From Ectobacillus funiculus (GTDB taxonomy: Bacteria > Bacillota > Bacilli > Bacillales > Bacillaceae_G): 64,000 bases of DNA. Each line of letters starts with the position of its first letter. The first letter of the stretch is position 1. The stretch is taken from the NCBI RefSeq assembly GCF_004138295.1, contig NZ_SCFM01000017.1, positions 62,001 through 126,000 of the forward strand, given 5' to 3'. Below the pieces are notes generated by a model. That model worked only from the letters and a program-made list of their open reading frames with translations. It was not told the DNA's origin and searched no databases. This document shows positions 1 to 7,963 of the stretch, piece after piece. The position numbers were made by a program, and so were the translations under genes.

Positions 1-970
1 CAGTGTCCCCGATCTGTATCCGGCCAAGCTCCGGTTTTTCCAGCCAGCTTGCCGCATTCGTTGTGACCGCCGCAATAACATCCTCAAGTGAATATCCTAA
101 GTAAAGGAATTTTGAGAGAACATTGGACATGCTGTATACCGGACCGTTCAATCTATTCTTACGGTAGATATCTGTGCTGATTGTATTTAAATCGATGTGA
201 TGCCGTTTCGCTGCTTCAGCAACCTTGAATGAAAAGCTTGCATTGCCGTGACCGACATCCAAATGCACACCGCGTTCAATTGCATCAATCAACACTTGAA
301 GCGGCTTGCCTTCATCATCGAAAAGATTATTTTCTTTCCCGTTGAGGTAATGAGTAATGACATCCCTTTTTTCCAAGAGAGGTATTACTTCCTCAATATT
401 TGGCGGTCCGGAACCGATGTGCACCATTAATGGCAACGATGTTTCATGAGAAAGCTCCCGTGCCACCCGCAAAGGTTCAACCCCGCTGTCACGAACGACA
501 CTCTTACTAATACGCGCCTTCAATCCGACAATGAGATCCCGATGTTTGTTAACGGCCTGCAATACCTTGTCTTTATCTATCCAGTCCATATTGGATAATT
601 CATCGATTCGTTTTAATCCAATTCGTGAAATGTTCAAAAATGCAAACAAGTTCGTTTTTGCCTGTTCCCTGCTCGCAGCCAAATCTGCAATCCGGTCCGC
701 TCCGCAGCTTCCAGCATCAACAATCGTCGTTACGCCTTGTTTGACGCCAATTTCATCAATTTCATCGCCATATGGATCAAACTCAGGAAATGCATGGACA
801 TGTAAATCAATCCAGCCGCTCGATACGTATACATCTGAGTAGTCAATTATCTGCTGCCCACGTCCACTCCCAGCCTTTGTCACCTCGGCAATTTTTCCGT
901 CTTCAACCACGATATCGATTTCTTCTTTATTTATGCGCTTTACATTGCGCAATACGAACCGCCCTTTCAT
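1..970 (-). CDS. Amidohydrolase/deacetylase-family metallo-hydrolase (C-terminus outside window)
   Basis: The minus frame from ATG at 970 is open to the window edge, about 323 codons. It shows the amidohydrolase (dihydroorotase-like) pattern: a short N-terminal beta segment, the metal-binding HVH in a WIDLHVHAFPEFDPYGD stretch near residue 60, a GLKARIS motif holding the lysine usually carbamylated, then HIGSGPP and HYLNG histidine motifs and a late STD aspartate. Members of this family often sit beside aminosugar-acid (DgaE/DgaF-type) genes, so cleavage of an amide or cyclic imide in aminosugar breakdown is an inference. A GGAAGAGGTG ribosome site precedes the start. The neighbouring PTS and MupG genes also point to amino-sugar use. 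The exact substrate is unknown. Confidence 0.85.
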   Translation of the reverse strand, partial: MKGRFVLRNVKRINKEEIDIVVEDGKIAEVTKAGSGRGQQIIDYSDVYVSSGWIDLHVHAFPEFDPYGDEIDEIGVKQGVTTIVDAGSCGADRIADLAASREQAKTNLFAFLNISRIGLKRIDELSNMDWIDKDKVLQAVNKHRDLIVGLKARISKSVVRDSGVEPLRVARELSHETSLPLMVHIGSGPPNIEEVIPLLEKRDVITHYLNGKENNLFDDEGKPLQVLIDAIERGVHLDVGHGNASFSFKVAEAAKRHHIDLNTISTDIYRKNRLNGPVYSMSNVLSKFLYLGYSLEDVIAAVTTNAASWLEKPELGRIQIGDT

Positions 971-997
971 TCATTTCACCTCTTCCGTAACTCCATT

Positions 998-1012
998 TAA
1001 ATGCGCTTACAT
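998..1012 (-). promoter_or_regulatory. Candidate cre / LacI-type operator
   Basis: The minus strand reads ATGTAAGCGCATTTA, one mismatch from the cre consensus WTGNAANCGNWNNCW. It lies 28 bp upstream of the metallo-hydrolase start and downstream of the predicted promoter, so a CcpA roadblock role fits. Confidence 0.5.
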
Positions 1013-1047
1013 AACTAATTGCATCTGTATTTCTTTCTTACACATGT

Positions 1048-1097
1048 AGAATAACATAGAAAATCGATAAAGTAAACATAACGTTATAATGTTATGT
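1048..1097 (-). promoter_or_regulatory. Promoter and palindrome for the metallo-hydrolase gene
   Basis: On the minus strand a -35 TTTACT (1071-1076) and a -10 TATTCT (1048-1053) are separated by 17 bp. Immediately upstream lies an inverted repeat ACATAAC-8-GTTATGT (1076-1097), a likely regulator site. The same arrangement recurs at 7414-7442, about 80% identical over 54 bp, upstream of the LicR-type gene. Confidence 0.6.
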
Positions 1098-1154
1098 TGT
1101 TGATATGTCCTAAGAAATCAAAAAAGTATAACTATCGTTGTTTTGTAATATTTC

Positions 1155-1287
1155 TGAAGCTTATTGTTCCTCAGGTCAGGGATTTTTCGCCCGCCTCCTT
1201 TAGATTCCCTATCACCAGAGACATCCTTTGTATATCTCGACACCCATAACGGACTTTCACCGTCTAATTGATGAATATGCCTGGCAC
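1155..1287 (-). mobile_element. Remnant resembling the 5' end of a group II intron
   Basis: Read on the minus strand the segment begins GTGCCAGG and carries GACGGTGAAAGTCCGTTATGG followed by AGGAGGCGGGCG and CTGAGGAACAA. These features resemble domain I of bacterial group II introns. It begins just after the hairpin and T-run of the terminator at 1290-1322, a position favoured by terminator-targeting introns. No reverse transcriptase ORF or domain V was seen, so this would be a dead fragment. The assignment rests on recalled motif similarity only. Confidence 0.4.
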
Positions 1288-1289
1288 AT

Positions 1290-1322
1290 CAAAAAGCCAA
1301 GCGAGACTGAAGCTCACTTGGC
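1290..1322 (-). terminator. Intrinsic terminator of the PTS/MupG operon
   Basis: Minus strand GCCAAGTGAG-7-CTCGCTTGGC followed by TTTTTG. It lies about 240 bp past the mupG-like stop codon. Confidence 0.65.
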
Positions 1323-1368
1323 AAATATGCTGCCTCCATAATATTGTCGGACAGAATCAGTGTTTTAT

Positions 1369-1509
1369 AAAGAAAACTCGCCGATTGGCAAGCCCTGCCC
1401 TTGGGCGAAGACAGAGGCGTAGTTGCACTTATACTTTGTTCCTAAAATTTCTAACTACGTCGAATTGTCTTCCAGTTAGAAATTTATACTTTCTTAAAGT
1501 GTAAAGAAA
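1369..1509 (+). repeat. Dispersed ~140-bp structured repeat, full copy
   Basis: Begins AAAGAAAACTCGCCGATTGGC and ends in AAAGTGTAAAGAAA. It contains the GCCCTTGGGC hairpin and the long-stem arms ATACTTT and TTAAAGT. Intergenic. Confidence 0.9.
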
Positions 1510-1559
1510 TGAACTCGTTCTATGTTTAAAACCTCTTTCACGCTGTCCCCACTCCAGTA

Positions 1560-2651
1560 TTATTCTTGATCCTTTAAAACAAATGCTCCCCAGGGCTGAA
1601 TATAATCAATGAGGAAATGCTCCTCCTCCACAACATCCCCAATATAGTTTTTCCGCTCATCTAATGGCATGTCTCGCAAAACAACCTGGAGCTCCCCTTT
1701 GTACTTACCAAAACTATTGTTTCCAATGAATAATCTCCCTTTTTGTTGCTTTATACTATTGTGGAAAGAGAAATCTTCGGCAGCATATTTTTTTCTTACC
1801 TCTACAGAACGAATCATATATTCGCTTATATCACCGCGTCGTACATGGATTTCTCGCAGTGCTATTTGTTTCTCTATATTAGATGCTTCCGGTTGAAGCT
1901 TTACTTTTAATTCCACCATTTCACGATTGAGGGAACCTAGTAATTTCAACTCTGCTTCACTTGCATATGCATTTCCAATAATTACATCATCAATTAGCTT
2001 TGTCGCCCATAGATGCTTCGCTTGTACATCAATTGGCAAGGAACGATGTTGTTCTAATGTACATAAACCATCATTAATATCCCAAGGGCCAAGATTTCCT
2101 TGACGAGAAGTGACAAACGCTGCCGTGCGGATTCCATGCTTTTTAAATCGTTTACTGCAGTCTATAAAAAAATTATATGGTAAGCCCGTATACCTTTGCG
2201 GATAAAAATTATGACATCCGAGCAGTTGTGTTTTATTCGCTTGATGAGTTAATATGTTCTCCAGATAGTCCACATCATTGCTCATGTTTAATTCAATCTT
2301 GAGTCCATATGGATTATATGTCATTTTTGCCTCTTTTAAACCATCGAATCCAAGATCTAGCCGAATGCCGTCAGCACCCAAATGAGCAAAGAAGCTTAAG
2401 TCGTCATAGCTAATACCCAACTTTCCGAAGACATCTGGTGCGACATCCAAAATGACTTCCATCCTCAGTGATTTTGCATGGGCGATAATGTCCATAAACT
2501 CTTCGATAATGATTTCTTTCGGTTTATTCACAGAGAGAAGACAGGTAAACACTCTTTCAAATCCGTATTGAGAAGCCAGCGTTAAATATTTCTTGTCTTT
2601 TTCGGGTGTTGAATGTTCTGGGTATATAGAAACACCTAATTTTCTTGACAT
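1560..2651 (-). CDS. mupG: MupG-family (DUF871) 6-phospho-glycosidase
   Basis: A 363-residue protein with the DUF871/MupG architecture: an N-terminal TIM-barrel (opening LGVSIYPEHSTPEKDKKYL, with LGADGIRLDLG near residue 95 and GCHNFYPQRYTGL near 145) and a C-terminal cyclophilin-like domain (REIHVRRGDISEYMIRS onward). The characterised member cleaves 6-phospho-MurNAc from MurNAc-6-P-GlcNAc in the cytoplasm after PTS import. Here it is the last gene of a lactose/cellobiose-type PTS operon, so a phosphorylated amino-sugar or other disaccharide is the likely substrate. MurQ and a MurP-type permease are absent from the window, so the MurNAc assignment is tentative. Confidence 0.75.
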   Translation of the reverse strand: MSRKLGVSIYPEHSTPEKDKKYLTLASQYGFERVFTCLLSVNKPKEIIIEEFMDIIAHAKSLRMEVILDVAPDVFGKLGISYDDLSFFAHLGADGIRLDLGFDGLKEAKMTYNPYGLKIELNMSNDVDYLENILTHQANKTQLLGCHNFYPQRYTGLPYNFFIDCSKRFKKHGIRTAAFVTSRQGNLGPWDINDGLCTLEQHRSLPIDVQAKHLWATKLIDDVIIGNAYASEAELKLLGSLNREMVELKVKLQPEASNIEKQIALREIHVRRGDISEYMIRSVEVRKKYAAEDFSFHNSIKQQKGRLFIGNNSFGKYKGELQVVLRDMPLDERKNYIGDVVEEEHFLIDYIQPWGAFVLKDQE

Positions 2652-2674
2652 TACCTCTTCTTCCTCTCATTCTG

Positions 2675-2935
2675 TTATAACTTTTTGCTGCGAGCCAAGC
2701 TCATTAAATAGTCTCGATATCTTGTTGAAACAAATACACCGCAAAATACAGTTGTTACAATAACTATAAAAACAAACTTGCTGCCGCTTAATACAAATAT
2801 AACTAAGGACAAACTGATAACTAGAATAGAGATGCCGATAGATTTCCAGGGAGTTAACTTCTTCCCTAGGCCTGAACGTTCAAAAAGAATATGAGCTGCT
2901 ATTAGAGCTAGCCCAGCACTTATCATTTCAATCAT
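2675..2935 (-). CDS. Small membrane protein in the PTS operon
   Basis: 86 residues with about three hydrophobic helices (residues 5-19, 30-50, 53-70) and a basic tail ending RSKKL. It starts one base after the EIIC stop region and stops 23 bp before mupG, so it is probably translated with them. I do not recognise the family. A role at the membrane alongside the PTS permease is suggested only by position. Confidence 0.65.
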   Translation of the reverse strand: MIEMISAGLALIAAHILFERSGLGKKLTPWKSIGISILVISLSLVIFVLSGSKFVFIVIVTTVFCGVFVSTRYRDYLMSLARSKKL

Positions 2936-2936
2936 C

Positions 2937-4235
2937 TTAGGCTGCTTGTCCCCCTTCTTCTTCAGCTTTCATTTGTCGTCTTTCAAACATCTTAAAGAAT
3001 GGATAGTAAATTACTAATGCAATAAGGAAATTTATAATTGAAAGTGCGCCAGCCGCAAAGGTCCAATTTGTGCTTATAATAGCTCCAATTGGCGCTAGCA
3101 TGGTAAAAGGTAATTTTGCCATCATCATTGGAATAAACCCCGAAACTACTGCAAAATAAGAGATTGTTGTTGTGACTAATGGCGTAATAATAAATGGAAT
3201 GGCAAGTATTGGATTCATAACGATAGGAGCACCAAAGATAATAGGCTCATTGATATTAAATAATCCTGGAACAAGGGATAATTTACCCAGTTCTTTTAAA
3301 TATTTTACTTTTGAGAACATGAATAGAACGACAAGAGCTAAGGTTGATCCTGCTCCCCCAATCCATACAAACCATTGGAGAAATTGTTCTGTAAATAAAT
3401 ATGGCAAGTGATGGGCATCCCCAGTTCGTGCGAAAGTGTCCGCATTTTCTAAGATTGCCGTATCCCACATCGGACGTATAAGCGGATCTAAAATTGCCGG
3501 TCCATGAATACCAAGTGACCAGAAAAATACAATTAAGAAAACTGTTAATAATCCTCCCAACAGACTGTTGCCTACTAATACATTTTTAAGCGGGGAAATC
3601 AAGGTTGTAATAAAAGAGTTAATATTGAAGTTTAGCCCGTAACGAATCCCCCAAAAGACTAACACAACCGCAAAAGTAGGAATTAGGGCAGAAAACGATT
3701 TTGCAACTGCTGGCGGAACACTGTCTGGCAGCCTAACAGTAATGTTGCGTTTGATTAAAAACCTATAAATTTCAACAGTGATTAAAGATGTAACAATAGC
3801 TCCGAATAAAGATCCGGCACTTAAGCTACTGATAGGCAGCCAACGTCCGGCTCCGATTACTCCTTCAACTGGCTGTGTAATCTGTACAGGTACTACACAG
3901 GAAATTAGGAATGCAAGAATGGATAAAAAACCAGCGTTTAATTGATCTAGTTTATACGATTCTGCTAATGCTGACCCTACCCCAAAGGCTGCATATAGCG
4001 ACATGGCACCAACCGTAAAACGAAATGGAACATCAAGAGCAGCTTTATGCGGCGCTATCCATTCACTAAACGCTTCAACTGGGAAGTTTAGCAAGAGAAC
4101 AAAAAACGATCCGACAATTGTTAAGGGCAGCGTTGACATAACACCATTTCGTACTGCTAATAAATGCCTTTGCGATCCAATCTTGTAAGTGATTGGAGCG
4201 ACCTTATTCTCCAAAAAGCCAAATAACTTATTCAT
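2937..4235 (-). CDS. PTS lactose/cellobiose-family EIIC permease
   Basis: 432 residues from the ATG at 4235, preceded by GGGGAGGATGAGGAG; an upstream in-frame start would overlap the EIIB gene. Family features include the N-terminal FGFLENKVAPITYKIGSQRHL, about ten membrane segments, a WFVWIGGAGSTLAL loop and the conserved GLFNINEPIIFGAPIVMNP motif. It should import and phosphorylate a beta-disaccharide using EIIA and EIIB encoded just upstream. Gene order is EIIA, EIIB, EIIC, small membrane protein, mupG, all on the minus strand. Confidence 0.9.
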   Translation of the reverse strand: MNKLFGFLENKVAPITYKIGSQRHLLAVRNGVMSTLPLTIVGSFFVLLLNFPVEAFSEWIAPHKAALDVPFRFTVGAMSLYAAFGVGSALAESYKLDQLNAGFLSILAFLISCVVPVQITQPVEGVIGAGRWLPISSLSAGSLFGAIVTSLITVEIYRFLIKRNITVRLPDSVPPAVAKSFSALIPTFAVVLVFWGIRYGLNFNINSFITTLISPLKNVLVGNSLLGGLLTVFLIVFFWSLGIHGPAILDPLIRPMWDTAILENADTFARTGDAHHLPYLFTEQFLQWFVWIGGAGSTLALVVLFMFSKVKYLKELGKLSLVPGLFNINEPIIFGAPIVMNPILAIPFIITPLVTTTISYFAVVSGFIPMMMAKLPFTMLAPIGAIISTNWTFAAGALSIINFLIALVIYYPFFKMFERRQMKAEEEGGQAA

Positions 4236-4261
4236 CTCCTCATCCTCCCCTCTTGTTCTCG

Positions 4262-4570
4262 TTATGCTTTGGAAACTAATGACTCTGCATGCTGCAGAAT
4301 TGCTTCTCCGTTGCACATTCCATAGTGCATTTGATTGATGACTTCAACCGGCACATTGTGATACTTTCCTAACTCTTGAAATCTTGGCAGTGAAAAGCGG
4401 ATTTGAGGACCAAGAAGCACTACATCACAATCTTTTATTTCTTCTTCCGCTCTGCCTTGGTCAACTGCTTTAATCATATATTCTTTCCCTTGGCTCTCAG
4501 CCGACGCTTGCATTTTTCTCACGATGATACTAGTAGACATTCCTGCTGCACAACATAATAAAATTTTCAT
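4262..4570 (-). CDS. PTS lactose/cellobiose-family EIIB
   Basis: 102 residues starting MKILLCCAAGMSTS, with Cys7 as the expected phospho-cysteine in the CAAGMSTS loop. It receives phosphate from EIIA and passes it to the sugar bound by EIIC. It ends 26 bp before the EIIC start and lies 112 bp after EIIA. Length and motif are typical of LicB/CelA proteins. Confidence 0.93.
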   Translation of the reverse strand: MKILLCCAAGMSTSIIVRKMQASAESQGKEYMIKAVDQGRAEEEIKDCDVVLLGPQIRFSLPRFQELGKYHNVPVEVINQMHYGMCNGEAILQHAESLVSKA

Positions 4571-4682
4571 GTCTTATCTCCCCTTATAGAAATAAACTTA
4601 AAATTGCAATTTAAACGTGACTGCTATGCTTCTTGATTTATTGATCTCTTGCTGTAACGTAATAGATTTTGTTAAACATGCA

Positions 4683-5009
4683 TTATGACTGAATAAGCAG
4701 TGTATCTATTTTTTGGTATAACGAAACAAATTCTTCTGCTAAATCTCTCACTGTAATTGCATTCATCAAATGATCTTGAGCATGAATCAAGATTAAACTA
4801 ATCTCCGTTTTATTCTCGCCTGCTTCATCTTGAATGAGCTTAGTTTGTATTTGATGCGCAAGCCCTAATTCCTCTTTAGCCCTTTTAAGATTTGCTAGTG
4901 CTTCCTCCATGTTTGCATTCTTGGCAAACCTTATAGCTTCTAATGCTAAACTGCGTGCATTTCCACTATGCAAAATAATTTGAAAACTGATTGGCAAGTT
5001 TGTTTCCAT
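4683..5009 (-). CDS. PTS lactose/cellobiose-family EIIA
   Basis: 108 residues, all-helical EIIA type with the phosphorylation motif LIHAQDHLM; His76 is the expected active residue and Asp79 the conserved metal ligand. It is the first gene of the transport operon. A TAAGGAGG ribosome site precedes the ATG, and a cre-like site lies immediately upstream. Confidence 0.93.
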   Translation of the reverse strand: METNLPISFQIILHSGNARSLALEAIRFAKNANMEEALANLKRAKEELGLAHQIQTKLIQDEAGENKTEISLILIHAQDHLMNAITVRDLAEEFVSLYQKIDTLLIQS

Positions 5010-5025
5010 ATTAACCTCCTTATTT

Positions 5026-5040
5026 GTAAAAGCGCTTTCT
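5026..5040 (-). promoter_or_regulatory. cre-like site ahead of the EIIA gene
   Basis: The core AAAGCGCTTTC is palindromic and sits 17-31 bp upstream of the EIIA start, a position suited to CcpA repression of the PTS operon. Confidence 0.6.
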
Positions 5041-5086
5041 TTTGATGGTTTTATTTTAGTTCAAAATCACCTTCTTCTAAATATAA

Positions 5087-5114
5087 AAAACTTCCGTTGG
5101 AAACGGAAGTTTTG
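5087..5114 (-). terminator. Terminator of the LicR-type gene
   Basis: Minus strand AAAACTTCCGTT-TCC-AACGGAAGTTTT followed by further Ts. It separates the regulator transcript from the PTS operon, which then needs its own promoter in 5015-5085. Confidence 0.75.
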
Positions 5115-5182
5115 GAATAGCATGATAATTCTTCTGCTACACTTTTCCATACATATACACTACGGACACGAATTGCGACTGT

Positions 5183-7123
5183 CTATTTTACATGTACCAA
5201 TCTTTTAAACTCTTTTTGATTCACACAACTAATCATTTTATCTACTGTACTATTATTATCAAGAATGTTGTATAGGAAATCATATAAATATTGTAAGTCG
5301 CTCGTATTGTTTTCTTTTACGCTGAATAAACAAACCAATTGTACGGGTGTTCCTCCCCAATCAATCGGCTTAACCAAGGAACAAAATGCAACAAACGTCT
5401 CTTTACTTATGTTTTTGATAGGATGAGGAATGGCTACAAGGTTGCCAAAGGCTGTAGAAGAGCATGCCTCGCGCTCTAAAACAGAACTGCACAAAGTATG
5501 GCTTGCTAAGTTTAACTCAACGATTTTGTCACTTAAAAATTGAATGACTTCCTCTCTCGAATCCATATGTTGCTGTAAAAATATGAGCTCACTCTTTACA
5601 TGGCTGCTGATGTCTTCACTGTGCTGTTCATATAAATTTTTCCTGACTTTACTTACATCATCTTTTCCTAGAATAGTGTTCACCTTTGTAACAGGTACAG
5701 GAAGATCGAAATCAATCGTAACAGTACTAATAATAAAATCAATATGCATCTCTAATACACAATCTTTTAATTCATAATAGCTGGTAACATCAACAACATC
5801 TAACAATCCCCCGAAATGCTCAATCAATTTATATTTCAATAATTGAGCACTTCCCTTTCCTGTTGCACAAACGATTAAACAGCGTTTTTGTTTCCGGGTC
5901 TTTTTCAGCCTCTCGATGGCTGCACCTAAATGAATGGCTAAATACCCGGTTTCACTTTCTTCAATTTCTTTGTTTATCTTGCCACCAATCACATTAGCTG
6001 CGATTAAACCCGCTTCGAAGGCTAAGGGATAATGCGTTTTGATATCTTGAATAATAGGATTTCGTACATTTAACCCATATTTAATACGGTTTAATGCAAC
6101 ATATAAATGCGCCGCCATATTAAGCTTTAGCTCTTCGTCATGCTTTACATCTATATTCATCTCTTCGTAAACGGCTTGAATAATTTCTTGTATCATGTCG
6201 TTCACTGTTTTCTCTTTTGAACTCGCTTCAGAGGTTGGATAACTAGTCACTTTTGTCCCTAATAAACGAATGGTAATATAAATGCCTTCTAAATATGGGA
6301 AATGAATAGAAAATACCTTTTCCAACTCCGAGAGCATATTACGGGAAATCGCATATTCCTTTGTATGTTCAATGTCTTTTGTATCTATATCTATTTCTTT
6401 CATTACACTGCCACTTCGAATTCTTTCAATAGAAATCAAAATATGCGCCAGCAAATTTTCAAATTCTTGATCGGATAATCCCATGCCTTTTTCCTTTAGA
6501 GAGCGCAGTACAATCTCTTTAACCATATCTATCTCAAGGGAGTTGAACAATTTCAACATATATTGTTCATTTTGCAGCATCGGTATGTGGATATCGCGAT
6601 TAAAATAATACTCGGACATACAAGAACGAATGTAAAATTCATCACCCGTTACTCTCACACCGTAATTCGGACGTTTCTCTAGCATTAATTGATATTTCCC
6701 TAATAATTTCTTTACATCTTTCATTAAATTATTCACAGTAGATTTGCTAATATAAAGTTCTTCAGACAAGTCTTCTAACTTCATATAATTTGGTGAACTG
6801 AGTAATCTTCTTACTATATACATAACTCGTTCTTTCTGATCAATGGGGACAACAGCATGATTTACGGTATTGTTTTGAAGGTATGTTTGTATAAATGAAT
6901 AAAATGAACCCTCATCCATGATTTCAAGCTGATACCCATTTCCCCTAGATGACTGGATAACCGCACCGTGTTCACAAATGAGCGAATTTAACATTTTTAT
7001 ATCGCCTCGGATTGTACGAGAGGAAACATTCGCAAACTTTGAGAGATAATTTCCATTAATGACCGACTTTGTATTGAGAAATTCTTTTAATATAAAGATT
7101 GATCGAGGATGCAAATGAATCAT
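5183..7123 (-). CDS. LicR/ManR-type PTS-regulated transcription activator
   Basis: 646 residues. Order of domains: N-terminal HTH (about 8-60, LSKFANVSSRTIRGDIKML), second Mga-like HTH (about 105-165), PRD1 (His227 in LLAHILISIERI), PRD2 (His339 in AAHLYVALNRIKYG and His398 in LAIHLG), an EIIB-like domain with Cys419 in VCATGKGSA, and an EIIA(fructose)-like domain with His567 in AIPHPIKN. The second PRD1 histidine appears to be replaced (ITIRLLG). Such proteins are activated or inhibited by PTS phosphorylation and switch on the adjacent PTS operon. The start has a GGGAGGGATC ribosome site. Confidence 0.88.
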   Translation of the reverse strand: MIHLHPRSIFILKEFLNTKSVINGNYLSKFANVSSRTIRGDIKMLNSLICEHGAVIQSSRGNGYQLEIMDEGSFYSFIQTYLQNNTVNHAVVPIDQKERVMYIVRRLLSSPNYMKLEDLSEELYISKSTVNNLMKDVKKLLGKYQLMLEKRPNYGVRVTGDEFYIRSCMSEYYFNRDIHIPMLQNEQYMLKLFNSLEIDMVKEIVLRSLKEKGMGLSDQEFENLLAHILISIERIRSGSVMKEIDIDTKDIEHTKEYAISRNMLSELEKVFSIHFPYLEGIYITIRLLGTKVTSYPTSEASSKEKTVNDMIQEIIQAVYEEMNIDVKHDEELKLNMAAHLYVALNRIKYGLNVRNPIIQDIKTHYPLAFEAGLIAANVIGGKINKEIEESETGYLAIHLGAAIERLKKTRKQKRCLIVCATGKGSAQLLKYKLIEHFGGLLDVVDVTSYYELKDCVLEMHIDFIISTVTIDFDLPVPVTKVNTILGKDDVSKVRKNLYEQHSEDISSHVKSELIFLQQHMDSREEVIQFLSDKIVELNLASHTLCSSVLEREACSSTAFGNLVAIPHPIKNISKETFVAFCSLVKPIDWGGTPVQLVCLFSVKENNTSDLQYLYDFLYNILDNNSTVDKMISCVNQKEFKRLVHVK

Positions 7124-7349
7124 TCATGATCCCTCCCTTTTTATTCATCTCCCTCATAAAAGGTTCTGGTACAAATATGTTGTGAGAATGTAAAGACATG
7201 GTCCAGGCAATTTCTTGACATCGAGGAATCGAATGAGGGAATCTATCGCTTGCATGCCATTTCCGCCACTCCACTCCTAAAATGACAATTACATTGGCTG
7301 ACAAGGTAGCCATTAATAGATACATACCCAAACTTAATTCCCTTCTTCT

Positions 7350-7938
7350 CCTGTCAAGTAAACGTTTTTGAATTATAAGTGAGAAAAGGATGTAATATCT
7401 TTTTTACACATAGACAATATCATAGAAAGCCAATGAAGTAAATATAACATTATAATCTTTAAAAGAGATACAAACTATAGGTTTGATTGTCTCTGATGTG
7501 AATGGGTTGGGACATGGTAACGAAGCAATTAAACTTACCAAGCAATCGTCATATAAGGAGATGGGTAAAGGCATATCGTAAATCTGGTGGGTGTTCTAGG
7601 ATTAGAGGATCGGCGTGGAAAATCTATACGTAATACAAAAAAGCAACCGAGTAAAAAAACAATGAGCTTAGAGACAGTAGTAGAATACGTACAAGCACAA
7701 AATGATGTATAAAAAAAGATATTGGCATTCAAAATTTCTTTGGCCATTTAAAATCAAAGCTGTTATATCTACAGTCATTTCAAACAAAAGAGATGGTACG
7801 GCGTGCCGTTAAGAATTATATTTATTTTTATAACACAGAAAGAATTCAATTAAAGTTACACAGCCATTCTCCGATAGAGTACCGAAGAATGGCTGCATCA
7901 TAGACACTGTCTTTTTGCCGATGTCTACTTGACAGGGG
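7350..7938 (+). mobile_element. Degenerate IS3-family insertion sequence
   Basis: Plus-strand fragments recall OrfA (NEAIKLTKQSSYKEMGK, then in another frame VGVLGLEDRRGKSIRNT with a stop at about 7711) and the OrfB C-terminus (FFGHLKSKLLYLQSFQTKEM, then AVKNYIYFYNTERIQLKL and SPIEYRRMAAS ending near 7902). The right end TGTCTACTTGACAGGGGG (7921-7938) is typical of IS3/IS150 ends, and a matching CCTGTCAAGTA is at about 7354. Most of the transposase is deleted or frameshifted, so the element is dead. The promoter at 7414-7442 lies between these ends, so the left boundary is uncertain. Confidence 0.7.
7414..7442 (-). promoter_or_regulatory. Promoter for the LicR-type gene, twin of 1048-1076
   Basis: Minus strand -35 TTTACT (7437-7442) and -10 TATTGT (7414-7419) with 17-bp spacing. 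The adjoining ATAACATTATAAT segment resembles the palindrome at 1076-1097. Conservation across both sites suggests a common regulator. Confidence 0.55.
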
Positions 7939-7963
7939 GATGTTCACACTAACAACACTATCA

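Noticed and set aside
1268-1504. A 78-codon ORF whose end runs through the dispersed repeat
   Set aside because: The frame has no ribosome site and its C-terminal half is just the repeat read in one frame. The ORF at 34989-35210 has the same tail for the same reason.
7124-7331. Minus-strand ORF just upstream of the LicR-type gene
   Set aside because: It overlaps the regulator start in another frame, has poorly spaced ribosome bases and no recognised motif. It could be a remnant, but there is not enough to call it.
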